DNA from: Mesorhizobium sp. L-8-3
Lineage (GTDB): Bacteria > Pseudomonadota > Alphaproteobacteria > Rhizobiales > Rhizobiaceae
Reading direction: 5' to 3'
Length of the DNA: 64,000 bases
Assembly: GCF_016756615.1 (NCBI RefSeq)
Contig: NZ_AP023262.1
Span: 7,627,501-7,691,500, forward strand
Part shown: positions 8,109 to 16,984 of the stretch, piece by piece
How the letters are laid out: each line of letters begins with the position of its first letter
How positions within the stretch are numbered: position 1 is the first letter of the stretch
Notes under the pieces: model-generated
Database searches by the model: none
What the model was told of the DNA's origin: nothing
Seen by the model: only the letters and a program-made list of their open reading frames with translations
Position numbers and translations under genes: made by a program

Positions 8109-9170
8109 ATGAACGCGATCACCCATGCCGGCACACTGACGATCGGCATCATCGGCGACGGCTTCATGCAACCGGCCTTCTTCGAGCAGGCCCTGTGCAA
8201 GGGGCTGGCCGGCCGCGCGGTCCGATACAAGCACATGCAACTCGACTGGCCGCTCAAGGTCCAGTCGACGAAATTCGATCCGTCGCTGCCGGTGGCGGAA
8301 TTCGTCGGCCGGCCGGAGCATTATTTCGACTTCATCGCCGACCTCGACATCCTGGTCACCCATCTCGCGCCGATCACGGCGGAGAGCCTGAAACGCGCAC
8401 CCAAGCTGAAGATCATCGCCGTGTCGCGCGGCGGGCCCGTCAACGTCGAAATGGCGGCGGCCCGCGACCGCGGCATCACCGTGGTCAACACGCCGGGACG
8501 CAACGCCTCGGCGGTGGCGGAGTTCACCGTCGCCTCGTTGCTGGCGGAAACGCGCAACATCATCCGCGGGCACCTGACCGTCGCGGCCGGCGAATTCCGC
8601 CGCGAGTTCTATCATTTCGACCACGCCGGACCGGAACTGTGCGAGCTGACCGTGGGAATCGTCGGCTACGGCGACATCGGCACGCGCGTCGCGCGGCTGC
8701 TGAGGCCCTTCGGCTGCCGGATCGTCGTCGCCGATCCCTTCAAGCAGCTCACGGCGGAAGATCTGGCCGCGGGGATACGGAAGGTCGAACTCGACGAACT
8801 CCTGCGCCAGGCCGACGTCGTGACCCTGCACCCGCGCGTGACGCCACAGACAAAAGGCATGATCGGGCGCGCACAGATCGAATCCATGAAGCCCGGCGCC
8901 TATATCGTCAACACGACCAGGGGCCAGGTTCTCGACTATGCTGCGCTCTACGACGCGCTCGCCTCGGGCCATCTCAAAGGCGCGGCGCTCGACACTTTCG
9001 ATCCAGAGCCGCCGCCGGCGAACTGGCCGCTGCTCAGGCTGCCCAACGTCACGCTGTCGCCGCACATCGCCGGCGCCTCCCGCTATTCGGTGACGAAGGC
9101 GGCAGACATGATCGCGACGGATATCGGCTTGATCCTGAACGGCAGGCCGCCTCTCTACCCGACGAAATGA
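8109..9170 (+). CDS. D-isomer-specific 2-hydroxyacid dehydrogenase
   Basis: A 353-residue NAD(P)-dependent dehydrogenase of the phosphoglycerate dehydrogenase-like group. The nucleotide fold is marked by VGIVGYGDIGTRVARLL in the middle. The catalytic triad of the family is visible: Arg in VNTTRGQVLD, Glu in DTFDPEPPP, and His in LSPHIAGAS. ATG 8109 starts seven bases after the CoA-transferase stop; the open frame extends further upstream only as a shadow of that gene. It would interconvert a D-2-hydroxyacid and a 2-oxoacid in the pathway. Confidence 0.93.
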   Translation: MNAITHAGTLTIGIIGDGFMQPAFFEQALCKGLAGRAVRYKHMQLDWPLKVQSTKFDPSLPVAEFVGRPEHYFDFIADLDILVTHLAPITAESLKRAPKLKIIAVSRGGPVNVEMAAARDRGITVVNTPGRNASAVAEFTVASLLAETRNIIRGHLTVAAGEFRREFYHFDHAGPELCELTVGIVGYGDIGTRVARLLRPFGCRIVVADPFKQLTAEDLAAGIRKVELDELLRQADVVTLHPRVTPQTKGMIGRAQIESMKPGAYIVNTTRGQVLDYAALYDALASGHLKGAALDTFDPEPPPANWPLLRLPNVTLSPHIAGASRYSVTKAADMIATDIGLILNGRPPLYPTK

Positions 9171-9188
9171 ACAAGGACCGGACCCGCC

Positions 9189-9866
9189 ATGACGAGCGAA
9201 GAACTGGCTCTCCGCACGGAACTGATCGAAGCCTGCCGCAGCATGAACCGGCTGGGGATCAACAGGGGCACCGCCGGCAACATCAGCGCCCGTTACGGCG
9301 ACGGATTCCTGATCTCGCCTACCGGCATTCCCTATGAGAAGCTCGAGCCAGAGCATGTGGTGGCGATGAACTGGGACGCGACCTTTTCGGGCGACGTCCT
9401 GCCGTCGAGCGAATGGCGCTTCCACCGCGACATCCTCAGGGCGAGGCCGGACCTCAACGCCGTGGTTCACACCCATTCGACGCACGCGACCGCGGTGTCG
9501 ATCCTGCAGAAGGACATCCCCGCCATTCACTATTCGATCGCCGCGGCCGGCGGCCCGACCATCCGATGCGCGCCCTACGAGATCTTCGGATCGCAGGCGC
9601 TCGCGGACAGGGTCGTCAAGGCGCTGGAAGGAAGACGTGCCTGCCTGATGGCGCATCACGGCGTCATCGCCGCTCACGTGTCGATCGCGCGCGCCCTGGC
9701 GCTTGCGGTGACCGTGGAGCAGCTTGCGCAGCAATATATGCTGTGCCTTCCCCTCGGCGAGCCTCCGATCCTTTCGGACAGCGAGATCGCCGACGTGCTG
9801 GAGAAGTTCAAGACCTACGGGCAGCAGGGCACCGCCGCGCTCGAGGGATTGCGCCAGGCCTCCTGA
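9189..9866 (+). CDS. Class II aldolase/adducin family protein
   Basis: A 225-residue class II aldolase of the fuculose-phosphate aldolase group. The zinc ligands are visible as HTHSTHAT and the later HHGVIAAHVS, and the catalytic acid as Glu in SSEWRFHRDIL. INRGTAGNISAR near the N-terminus is the phosphate-binding Gly/Asn segment of the family. Such enzymes cleave keto-sugar phosphates or decarboxylate related 3-oxo acid phosphates (OtnC type). The next gene is a sugar kinase, so a phosphorylated substrate made by that kinase is the natural guess. Confidence 0.92.
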   Translation: MTSEELALRTELIEACRSMNRLGINRGTAGNISARYGDGFLISPTGIPYEKLEPEHVVAMNWDATFSGDVLPSSEWRFHRDILRARPDLNAVVHTHSTHATAVSILQKDIPAIHYSIAAAGGPTIRCAPYEIFGSQALADRVVKALEGRRACLMAHHGVIAAHVSIARALALAVTVEQLAQQYMLCLPLGEPPILSDSEIADVLEKFKTYGQQGTAALEGLRQAS

Positions 9867-9875
9867 TCCGCCGCC

Positions 9876-11390
9876 ATGGACTCCATCCTGCTCTGCCTCG
9901 ACTCAGGCACCACTGCCGTGAAGGCCGCAGCCTTCGACCGGCATGGGCGGTTGCTGGGCACGGTCGAACGTGAGAACCGGGCCCTTCGCCGGGACGGGCC
10001 GAATGTCGAACAGGACATGGAGATCACGCGCGACGACGCGCTTGCGGTCCTGCGCGCATGCGCCGTTCAAGCCGGCGGAACGGTCGGCGGCATTGTGGTG
10101 GCGGGCCAGGGCGACGGGCTCTGGCCGGTCGACGTCGCAGGACAGCCGGTCGGCCGCGCCTTCACCTGGCTCGACGGACGCTCGCGCCCGATCATCGCGG
10201 AACTGGACGGCGCGGGCGCGCTCGAGCGCATCCGCGCCATCACGGGCTCGCGTCCCACCGCCGCCTCGCAGAGCGTTCAGCTTCTCTGGCTGGCCCGAAA
10301 CGACCCGAGCCGGCTGGATCGGATCGCCCACGCGCTGCGTCTCAAGGAGTGGCTGTTCCTGTCGCTGACCGGAAGCCTCCTTGGCGAACCGGGCGCGGCG
10401 CTGCCGGTCTGGGGCGACTGGCGGACCGGAACCGTGCGCGACGACGTCGCAGGGCTCCTGAACCTGCCGCGCGGCTCGGAACTCCTGCCAGATTTTCTCC
10501 CCGTGGGAGAATGCCGGGCCGCGCTTTCCGGGCGCGCGGCCGAGGCCACCGGACTCTTGTCCGGGACGCCGGTCCTGCTCGGGCCCGGCGACGTGCAGGC
10601 GACGCTCATCGGCCTGGGATTGGGCATTCGCGCGAGCGTGACGCGCGCGTCGATCTTCGGCACCAGCGCCATCCATGCGTGCCATACGCGCGACCCATCC
10701 GCCCTGCCGGAACAGCCAGGCGGCGCCATGATCCAGCAGTTCGTGCTCGGAGATGGCTATCTCTGTTTTCATCCGAGCTTCAACGGCGCTTCGTTTCTCC
10801 AGCATGTCAGACGCATGTTCGCCGGCGTGCCGGAAACGGTCGAGCCGAGCTATTCGTCGCTGTTGTTCCACCCCTTCTTCGAAGCGGGCGGCGAGCGGGC
10901 GCCGTTCACGGATCCCGACGCGGCCGGCGCCGCGGTCGGGCTGACCGCCGTGACCAGACCCGAACAGATCGCATGGGCCGCGCGCGAGGCGCTGGCGTTC
11001 GTCGCGCGCAAGAGCCACGACATGATGAACGCGCCCGCCGGCGCGCTTTCGATGGGCGGCGGACTGGCGGCCGACACGAACTTCGCGCGCTTCCTCGCCA
11101 CCGTGACCCGATCGCCGGTGAAGCGCCCGCCGAGCGGGCACGCCGGGCTGCGCGGACTGGCCGCGATCGGCGCGAAATTCTTTTACGGGGAAAGCGACGC
11201 GGCCCTCGCCGAACGCTGGATCGGCGCTGCCGCCGAGGTGGTTCAACCGCAGAGCGGAGAGGTGGCGGATTATGCCGACGGCAAGTTCGCCCTGTTTTCG
11301 CAACTCGCCGATTCGGTATCGCCTGCCTGGGCGGACATGTCGCGCATCCGCGACAGCGCGGAAGGATTGATGGGAAGTCGAGGAACATGA
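9876..11390 (+). CDS. FGGY family carbohydrate kinase
   Basis: A 504-residue kinase of the FGGY family. The ATPase fold begins with DSGTTAVKAAAFD, contains VAGQGDGLWPVD, and in the second domain has GPGDVQATLIGLGLG and GTSAIHAC. Length and domain order match xylulokinase/glycerol kinase relatives, but the specificity region is not close to a named enzyme that I recognise. It starts nine bases after the aldolase stop, and its own stop overlaps the next start (ATGA). Expected role: ATP-dependent phosphorylation of a polyol, ketose or sugar acid before aldolase cleavage. Confidence 0.92.
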   Translation: MDSILLCLDSGTTAVKAAAFDRHGRLLGTVERENRALRRDGPNVEQDMEITRDDALAVLRACAVQAGGTVGGIVVAGQGDGLWPVDVAGQPVGRAFTWLDGRSRPIIAELDGAGALERIRAITGSRPTAASQSVQLLWLARNDPSRLDRIAHALRLKEWLFLSLTGSLLGEPGAALPVWGDWRTGTVRDDVAGLLNLPRGSELLPDFLPVGECRAALSGRAAEATGLLSGTPVLLGPGDVQATLIGLGLGIRASVTRASIFGTSAIHACHTRDPSALPEQPGGAMIQQFVLGDGYLCFHPSFNGASFLQHVRRMFAGVPETVEPSYSSLLFHPFFEAGGERAPFTDPDAAGAAVGLTAVTRPEQIAWAAREALAFVARKSHDMMNAPAGALSMGGGLAADTNFARFLATVTRSPVKRPPSGHAGLRGLAAIGAKFFYGESDAALAERWIGAAAEVVQPQSGEVADYADGKFALFSQLADSVSPAWADMSRIRDSAEGLMGSRGT

Positions 11391-12937
11391 ACGGCGCGGA
11401 CCTGCTGTGCGAGACGCTTCTCGCCAACGACATCGACATATGCTTCGCCAATCCAGGCACGTCGGAAATGCACTTCGTCGCCGCGCTCGATCGCCAGCCG
11501 AGGATGCGTTGCGTGCTGGGCCTGTTCGAAGGCGTCGTGACGGGCGCCGCCGACGGCTATGCGCGGATGGCGGACAAGCCCGCCGCGACGCTGTTGCATC
11601 TGGGCCCCGGCCTCGCCAACGGTCTGGCCAATCTCCACAATGCGCGCCGGGCGCACTCGCCGATGGTGAACATCGTCGGCGAGCACGCGCTCGACCACCT
11701 CCGATACGACGCGCCCCTCACGACCGACATCGACGCCCTGGCCTGGCCGATGTCGAACTGGGTGGGCCGGGTGGAGACCGCCGAAACCGTCGGCGCGAGA
11801 ACCGAGGATGCGATCCGTGCCGCCCGGACCGCGCCGGGCGGGATCGCGACGCTGATCCTCCACGCCGACGCAGCCTGGAACCCGACATCGGCCGCCCCAC
11901 CCGCCAGGGTCACCCTCCCGGCGCCCGTCGCCCCGGACGACCGGCGTGTGAGGGCGGCCGCGGACGCCCTGCGCAACGGACGCCGCACGACGCTCATCGC
12001 GACCGGCCTGGCCTTGCGCGCGCCGCAGCTCGAACTGCTCGACCGTATCGCAGCCAGGACCGGTGCGCGCCTTCTCGCCCAGCAATCCAACAGCCGCATG
12101 CAGCGCGGCGCGGGACGCGTCGCGGTCGACCGGGTGCCGTATGTCGTCGACAAGGCGGTCGCCGCCCTTGCCGATACGGAGCAGGCGGTGCTGGTCGGCG
12201 CGAAGGCGCCGGTCGGCTTCTTCGCCTATCCGGGCAAGCCGGGCAGCATGCTGCCCGAGGAATGCCGCATCCTCGAACTCGTCGAACCGGGCGAAGACAT
12301 CGTCGCGGCGGTCGAGCTCCTGGCGGATATGTCGGGCGCGACGGCCGGCCCGGCGCCGAGGCTCGCGCCGCGCATGCGACCGGAACCCGTGACGGGCCGG
12401 CTCACGCCCGACGCGATCGCGATCGCGCTGGCGCACCATATGCCGGCCGATGCGATCATCTGCGACGAATCGGTCTCCTCGGGCCGCGACTTCTTCGGCA
12501 AGACCTATGGCGCGGAGCCGCATGATTTCCTGCAGCTCACCGGCGGCGCGATCGGCATCGGCATGCCGCTGGCGGCCGGCGCCGCGATCGCTTGCCCCGA
12601 CCGGAAAGTCATCACGCTGCAAGCGGACGGCAGCGGCATGTACACGCTGCAGGCGCTGTGGACGCACGCCCGCGAAGCGCTCGACGTCGTGACCATCATT
12701 TTCGCCAACAGACGCTACCAGATCCTGCATGGCGAGTTGAAGAATGTCGGGGCGGGCGAACCCGGACGAAACGCGCGCCGCATGCTCGACCTCGACAATC
12801 CAGAGCTCGATTGGGTACGGCTCGCGGCAGGCATGGGCGTCGAGGGCGCATCGACGGACACGGCGGAAGGATTTGCCGAGCTTCTCAGGACCGCCTGCAC
12901 GCGCAAGGGGCCATTTCTGATCGAGGCGCGCATCTGA
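11387..12937 (+). CDS. Thiamine-diphosphate enzyme, acetolactate synthase-like
   Basis: A 516-residue ThDP-dependent protein of the acetolactate synthase/benzoylformate decarboxylase superfamily. The N-terminal pyrimidine domain has the cofactor Glu in LGLFEGVVTGAADGYARM. A short central domain follows, and the C-terminal pyrophosphate domain has QADGSGMYTLQALW in place of the GDGS motif. ATG 11387 overlaps the kinase stop. The frame stays open far upstream, to 10058, only as a shadow of the kinase gene. At 516 residues it is shorter than true biosynthetic AHAS, and no small regulatory subunit is adjacent, so a catabolic decarboxylase or carboligase role is more likely. Confidence 0.9.
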   Translation: MNGADLLCETLLANDIDICFANPGTSEMHFVAALDRQPRMRCVLGLFEGVVTGAADGYARMADKPAATLLHLGPGLANGLANLHNARRAHSPMVNIVGEHALDHLRYDAPLTTDIDALAWPMSNWVGRVETAETVGARTEDAIRAARTAPGGIATLILHADAAWNPTSAAPPARVTLPAPVAPDDRRVRAAADALRNGRRTTLIATGLALRAPQLELLDRIAARTGARLLAQQSNSRMQRGAGRVAVDRVPYVVDKAVAALADTEQAVLVGAKAPVGFFAYPGKPGSMLPEECRILELVEPGEDIVAAVELLADMSGATAGPAPRLAPRMRPEPVTGRLTPDAIAIALAHHMPADAIICDESVSSGRDFFGKTYGAEPHDFLQLTGGAIGIGMPLAAGAAIACPDRKVITLQADGSGMYTLQALWTHAREALDVVTIIFANRRYQILHGELKNVGAGEPGRNARRMLDLDNPELDWVRLAAGMGVEGASTDTAEGFAELLRTACTRKGPFLIEARI

Positions 12938-12956
12938 AGGCGGACGGAGACGGAGC

Positions 12957-15269
12957 ATGGGCACGATCAGACGAGTACCGCATTGCAGCCATTGGGGCGC
13001 CTACACGATCCTCGTCGACGGCGGTGAGATCGTCGGCGTCGAGCCGTTCGAGCACGATCCCGCTCCCTCGCCGATCATCGGGTCGATCCGTGAATGGGCG
13101 AAACCGGAGCGTCGCGTGCTTCGGCCGATGGTTCGTTCCGGCTGGCTGGAGAAGCGAGGGCGAAGCGACCGCCGCGGGCGCGGGCGCGAGAAGTTCGTCC
13201 CGGTGGGATGGGACGAAGCGACCACTCTGGTCGCCGACGAGATCCGGCGCGTGTCGGGCACGTTCGGCAACGAGTCTATTTTCGCGGGATCGTATGGCTG
13301 GACGAGTTGCGGCCGGTTTCATCACGCCTCGTCGCTCCTGAAGCGCATGCTCAATCTGGCGGGCGGCTACACCGGACATGTCGACACCTATTCGATCGCG
13401 GCCGGGCCGGTGATCCTGCGCCACACACTCGGCGACGACAGGGCCTGCGGCGGGCAGGCCAACACGCTGGACACGATCGCCGAACATACCGACACGCTGG
13501 TGGTGTTCGGCGCCCTGTCGCCGCGCACGGCGCAGACCGAGGCCGGCGGCATCGGAAGCCATTCGCTCGAAACCCACCTGAAGCGGATCGCGGCGCGGGG
13601 CACCAAAGTGGTCCTGGTCTCGCCGCTCAGGGACGACGTACCGGACTGGGTCGACGCGGAATGGTGGCCGATCCGCCCCAACACGGACACCGCGCTGATG
13701 CTCGGCCTGGCCGGCGAGATCGTCAAGGCCGGCCGGCATGACAAGGCATTCCTCGAACGGTGCACCAGCGGCTCCGACCGTTTCCTGCGCTACCTCGACG
13801 GCAGCAAGGACGGTCAACAAAAGGATGCGGCCTGGGCGGCCGACATCACCGGGCTCGACCGCGACGCCATCGTGGACCTTGCCCGGAGTCTCATCGACAC
13901 CCGCAGCATGCTGACGGTGAGTTGGAGCCTGCAACGCGCCCACCACGGCGAGCAGCCTTTCTGGGCAGCACTCGGCCTTGCTTCCATCGTCGGCCAGATC
14001 GGGCTGCCGGGCGGCGGCGTCGGCTACGGATACGCCTCGCTCGGCGGCGTCGGCGCGCCGATCAATCTCGGCAGGTCGCCCGCGATCTCGCAGCTTGCAA
14101 AGCCGATCAACAGCTTCATCCCGGTCGCACGCATCAGCGACATGCTTCTCAATCCCGGCGGCCGGTACACCTATGAGGGCGAGGCCAGGACCTATCCCGA
14201 CATCCGCCTCGTCTACTGGGCCGGCGGCAATCCATATCATCACCACCAGGATCTCAATCGCCTGGAAGACGCCTGGACGAAGCCCGAGACGATTATCGTC
14301 CAGGACCCGATGTTCACCGCGACGGCGCAACGCGCCGACATCGTCCTGCCGGCGACGACCTCCATCGAGCGCAACGACCTCGCGGGCAACAAGCGCTCGG
14401 ACTTCATCCTCGCGATGCGCAATGCGATAGAACCGGTCGGGCAATCACGCAGCGACTTCGACATCTTCAATGCGATCGCCATGAAGCTCGGAGTGGGCGA
14501 GCGCTTCAGCGAGGGACGCGACGAGATGGGCTGGCTGCGCCATCTGTACGAGGTGAGCCGCAGCGACGCGGCGAACCGGCTCGGCTTCGATATGCCCGAT
14601 TTCGACGCCTTCTGGGAAGCCGGCTACGCGCGCTGCCCGACCAAGGCCGAACACACCTACCTGGCCGAGTTTCGTGAACATCCCGAGGAATTCGCGCTCG
14701 ACACCGAAAGCGGCAGGATCGTGCTCGGCAGCGAGTTGCTGGCCAGGCTGGACTATGCCGACTGCCGGCCGCACCCGGCATGGATCGAGCCGGCGGAATG
14801 GCTGGGCAACGCCGGCGATCCGCACCGGCTCCATCTGATCTCGCACCAGCCCGCCGGACGGCTGCACAGCCAGCTCGAGACCGGCGAATCGAGCGTCGCC
14901 ATGAAGCGCAACGGCCGCGAACAGGCGCGCATCAATCCGCGGGACGCCGCCGTTCTGGATATCGAGGACGGCGCGACGATCCGCGTCTGGAACGACCGCG
15001 GCGCGAGCCTCGCGACGGCCTGGGTTACGGACACCGTGCGCCCGGGCGTCCTCGTCCTGCCGACCGGGGCCTGGTTCACGCCGTCCGGCAACAGCGGGCT
15101 GGAGATGGCCGGCAACCCCAACGTGCTCACGCTCGATGTCGGCACGTCGCAGTTCGGCCAGGGCTGCTCGGCCCATACCTGCCTCGTCCATGTCGAGCCC
15201 TATGCGGGCGACGCCAGCGACGCGTTCGAGACATATCACGAGAAACTGGTCGCGCTTGCGGCCGTCTGA
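12957..15269 (+). CDS. Molybdopterin S/N-oxide reductase (BisC/DMSO reductase type)
   Basis: A 770-residue molybdopterin-guanine-dinucleotide enzyme. It begins without the Cys cluster that binds Fe-S in formate dehydrogenases and lacks a Tat signal. This matches cytoplasmic biotin sulfoxide reductase rather than exported TorA/DorA. The motif GSYGWTSCGRFHH places Ser117 where the Mo ligand Ser sits in DMSO reductase. The C-terminal dinucleotide-binding part contains LHLISHQPAGRLHSQLE and GMD-type segments such as VLVLPTGAWF. ATG 12957 has GGAG upstream. Expected chemistry is reduction of a sulfoxide or N-oxide; its place in a sugar-acid operon with a rhodanese is unusual. Confidence 0.92.
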   Translation: MGTIRRVPHCSHWGAYTILVDGGEIVGVEPFEHDPAPSPIIGSIREWAKPERRVLRPMVRSGWLEKRGRSDRRGRGREKFVPVGWDEATTLVADEIRRVSGTFGNESIFAGSYGWTSCGRFHHASSLLKRMLNLAGGYTGHVDTYSIAAGPVILRHTLGDDRACGGQANTLDTIAEHTDTLVVFGALSPRTAQTEAGGIGSHSLETHLKRIAARGTKVVLVSPLRDDVPDWVDAEWWPIRPNTDTALMLGLAGEIVKAGRHDKAFLERCTSGSDRFLRYLDGSKDGQQKDAAWAADITGLDRDAIVDLARSLIDTRSMLTVSWSLQRAHHGEQPFWAALGLASIVGQIGLPGGGVGYGYASLGGVGAPINLGRSPAISQLAKPINSFIPVARISDMLLNPGGRYTYEGEARTYPDIRLVYWAGGNPYHHHQDLNRLEDAWTKPETIIVQDPMFTATAQRADIVLPATTSIERNDLAGNKRSDFILAMRNAIEPVGQSRSDFDIFNAIAMKLGVGERFSEGRDEMGWLRHLYEVSRSDAANRLGFDMPDFDAFWEAGYARCPTKAEHTYLAEFREHPEEFALDTESGRIVLGSELLARLDYADCRPHPAWIEPAEWLGNAGDPHRLHLISHQPAGRLHSQLETGESSVAMKRNGREQARINPRDAAVLDIEDGATIRVWNDRGASLATAWVTDTVRPGVLVLPTGAWFTPSGNSGLEMAGNPNVLTLDVGTSQFGQGCSAHTCLVHVEPYAGDASDAFETYHEKLVALAAV

Positions 15270-15282
15270 CAGGAGGAATGAG

Positions 15283-15852
15283 ATGACCCTGCCCGCAATC
15301 AGCCGCTTCCCGGTTCCCGAGATCAAGGATCTTCCCGAGGACATCCGTACACGCATACTCGCAGTCCAGGAGAAATCCGGCTTCGTGCCCAACGTCTTCC
15401 TGACGCTTGCCTATCGCCCCGACGAGTTCCGCGCCTTCTTCGCCTATCACGACGCGCTGATGGACAAGCCCGGACCGATCACCAAGGCCGAACGGGAAAT
15501 GATCGTGGTGGCGACGAGCAACGCCAACCAGTGCCAGTACTGCGTCGTCGCCCACGGCGCGATCCTGCGCATCCGCGCCAAGAACCCGCTTGTCGCCGAC
15601 CAGGTCGCGATCAACTACAGGAAGGCCGACATCACGCCGCGCCAGAAGGCAATGCTCGACTTCGCCATGAAGGTTTCGGCGCGCGCGCAGGAGGTCGGCG
15701 ACGACGACATGGACACGCTGCGGTCGCACGGCTTCACCGACGACGACATCTGGGACATCGCGGCGATCGCCGCCTTTTTCGGCATGTCCAATCGGCTGGC
15801 CAACGTCACCAGCATGCGCCCGAACGACGAATTCTATGCGATGGGGCGCTGA
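15283..15852 (+). CDS. AhpD-like peroxidase-related protein
   Basis: A 189-residue carboxymuconolactone decarboxylase/AhpD-fold protein of the peroxidase-related type. The redox pair C84-x-x-C87 lies in NQCQYCVVAHGA, followed by the conserved His; AFFGMSNRLANVT closes the helical bundle. ATG 15283 has AGGAGG just upstream, and the longer open frame is a shadow of the oxidoreductase. Family members reduce peroxides or act as thiol-dependent reductases. In this operon it could supply electrons to, or protect, the Mo enzyme; that is inference. Confidence 0.9.
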   Translation: MTLPAISRFPVPEIKDLPEDIRTRILAVQEKSGFVPNVFLTLAYRPDEFRAFFAYHDALMDKPGPITKAEREMIVVATSNANQCQYCVVAHGAILRIRAKNPLVADQVAINYRKADITPRQKAMLDFAMKVSARAQEVGDDDMDTLRSHGFTDDDIWDIAAIAAFFGMSNRLANVTSMRPNDEFYAMGR

Positions 15853-15855
15853 GCG

Positions 15856-16251
15856 ATGGCCAAGGGCTACAAGGACATGCTGGCCGAAGCCGACGCGGTC
15901 GTCCGCTCGGTCAGCGTCGACGATATCGCCGCGGACGCCGGCAATGCCGACATCGTCATGGTCGACATCCGAGATCCGCGCGAACTGGAGCGGGACGGCA
16001 TGATCCCCGGCGCGTTCCACGCGCCGCGCGGCATGCTGGAGTTCTGGATCGACCCGGAAAGCCCCTACCACAAGCCGAAATTCGCGGAAGCCAAGACATT
16101 CGTCTTCTATTGCGCGTCCGGCTGGCGCTCGCTGCTTGCGGCCAAGGTCGCGCAGGAGATGGGGCTGGAGGCACGCAGCATGCGGGGCGGCTTCTCGGAG
16201 TGGCGCAAGACCGGCCATCCGGTCGCCGAGAAGGCGAAGCACGGTCATTGA
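15856..16251 (+). CDS. Rhodanese-like sulfurtransferase
   Basis: A 131-residue single rhodanese domain. The catalytic Cys86 sits in the loop YCASGWRSLLAA, and MVDIRDPRELERDGMIPGA is the standard substrate-side motif. It follows the AhpD-like gene by three bases and is the last gene of the operon; a convergent gene begins its 3' end 25 bases later. Rhodaneses pass sulfane sulfur to thiophilic acceptors. Alongside a sulfoxide-type Mo reductase it hints that the pathway handles a sulfur-containing compound or needs sulfuration of the Mo cofactor. Confidence 0.92.
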   Translation: MAKGYKDMLAEADAVVRSVSVDDIAADAGNADIVMVDIRDPRELERDGMIPGAFHAPRGMLEFWIDPESPYHKPKFAEAKTFVFYCASGWRSLLAAKVAQEMGLEARSMRGGFSEWRKTGHPVAEKAKHGH

Positions 16252-16276
16252 GGCGCCGGTTACCTGCTGACAGCGC

Positions 16277-16984
16277 TCAACCCGGCCTGAGCATCGAGCC
16301 GGCAATGGCATAGATGCGGACCGTGCCGAGCATGTAAGCCATCAGCGTCTCGCGCAGGAACAGGCCGGCATAGGCCCGGTCGAGCACATTGAGAGAGCCG
16401 GTGAACGAACCGAAGGCCGGCATGATCATGCGCCTGCCGTCGCTGGCGAAACAGCGGCGGCGCACCGAACGGCCGCGCTGGACGATGCGCGCGCAGGGAT
16501 GGAGGTGACCGGCCACCTCGCCCTCGACCGTCGAAGCGGAGGGTTCGTGGCGGAAGACGAGCCCGCCAATGGCTACCTCGTCCACCGTTTCGCCGGGCAG
16601 GCCGCGCGGCGCCACCGGATCGTGATTGCCCGTGATCCAGAACCAGTCGCGCCCCGCCGCCATCGCGGCAAGCCGGTCGCGAAACGGGTCGGGCAACCGG
16701 CCGGAGCCCTCCGGGTCATGGAAGCTGTCGCCCAGGCTGATGACGATGCGCGGCGCATAAGCCTCGACGACCGCTCCGAGGCGTTCGAGCGTCGCGGCGG
16801 TGTCGTAGGGTGGCAGCAGCACGCCGCGGCGGGCGAAGGAAGACCCCTTCTCCAGATGCAGGTCGGAAACGGCGAGCAATTCGAGCGCAGGAAAATAAAG
16901 CACTCCGCGCGGATCGCAGATCGCGCGTTCGCCAGCGATCTCGATGCAGCCGGCCACCATCTCGCCTTTCGACCGTCCCTTCAT
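16277..16984 (-). CDS. pdeM: Ligase-associated metallophosphoesterase PdeM
   Basis: A 235-residue calcineurin-like phosphoesterase. All metal motifs are visible: SDLHLEKG, GDSFHD, GNHD and GHLHP. It overlaps the helicase gene by four bases (16981-16984), the arrangement known for the ligase-associated repair cluster in which this protein is called PdeM. It is thought to act as a DNA end-processing phosphoesterase with the helicase, exonuclease and ligase encoded nearby. The C-terminal 60 residues include a hydrophobic stretch but no clear membrane helix. Confidence 0.93.
   Translation of the reverse strand: MKGRSKGEMVAGCIEIAGERAICDPRGVLYFPALELLAVSDLHLEKGSSFARRGVLLPPYDTAATLERLGAVVEAYAPRIVISLGDSFHDPEGSGRLPDPFRDRLAAMAAGRDWFWITGNHDPVAPRGLPGETVDEVAIGGLVFRHEPSASTVEGEVAGHLHPCARIVQRGRSVRRRCFASDGRRMIMPAFGSFTGSLNVLDRAYAGLFLRETLMAYMLGTVRIYAIAGSMLRPG

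Noticed and set aside
10058-11386. Long N-terminal extension of the ThDP enzyme
   Set aside because: It overlaps the kinase gene in another frame; the ATGA overlap at 11387 and family length show where the protein starts.
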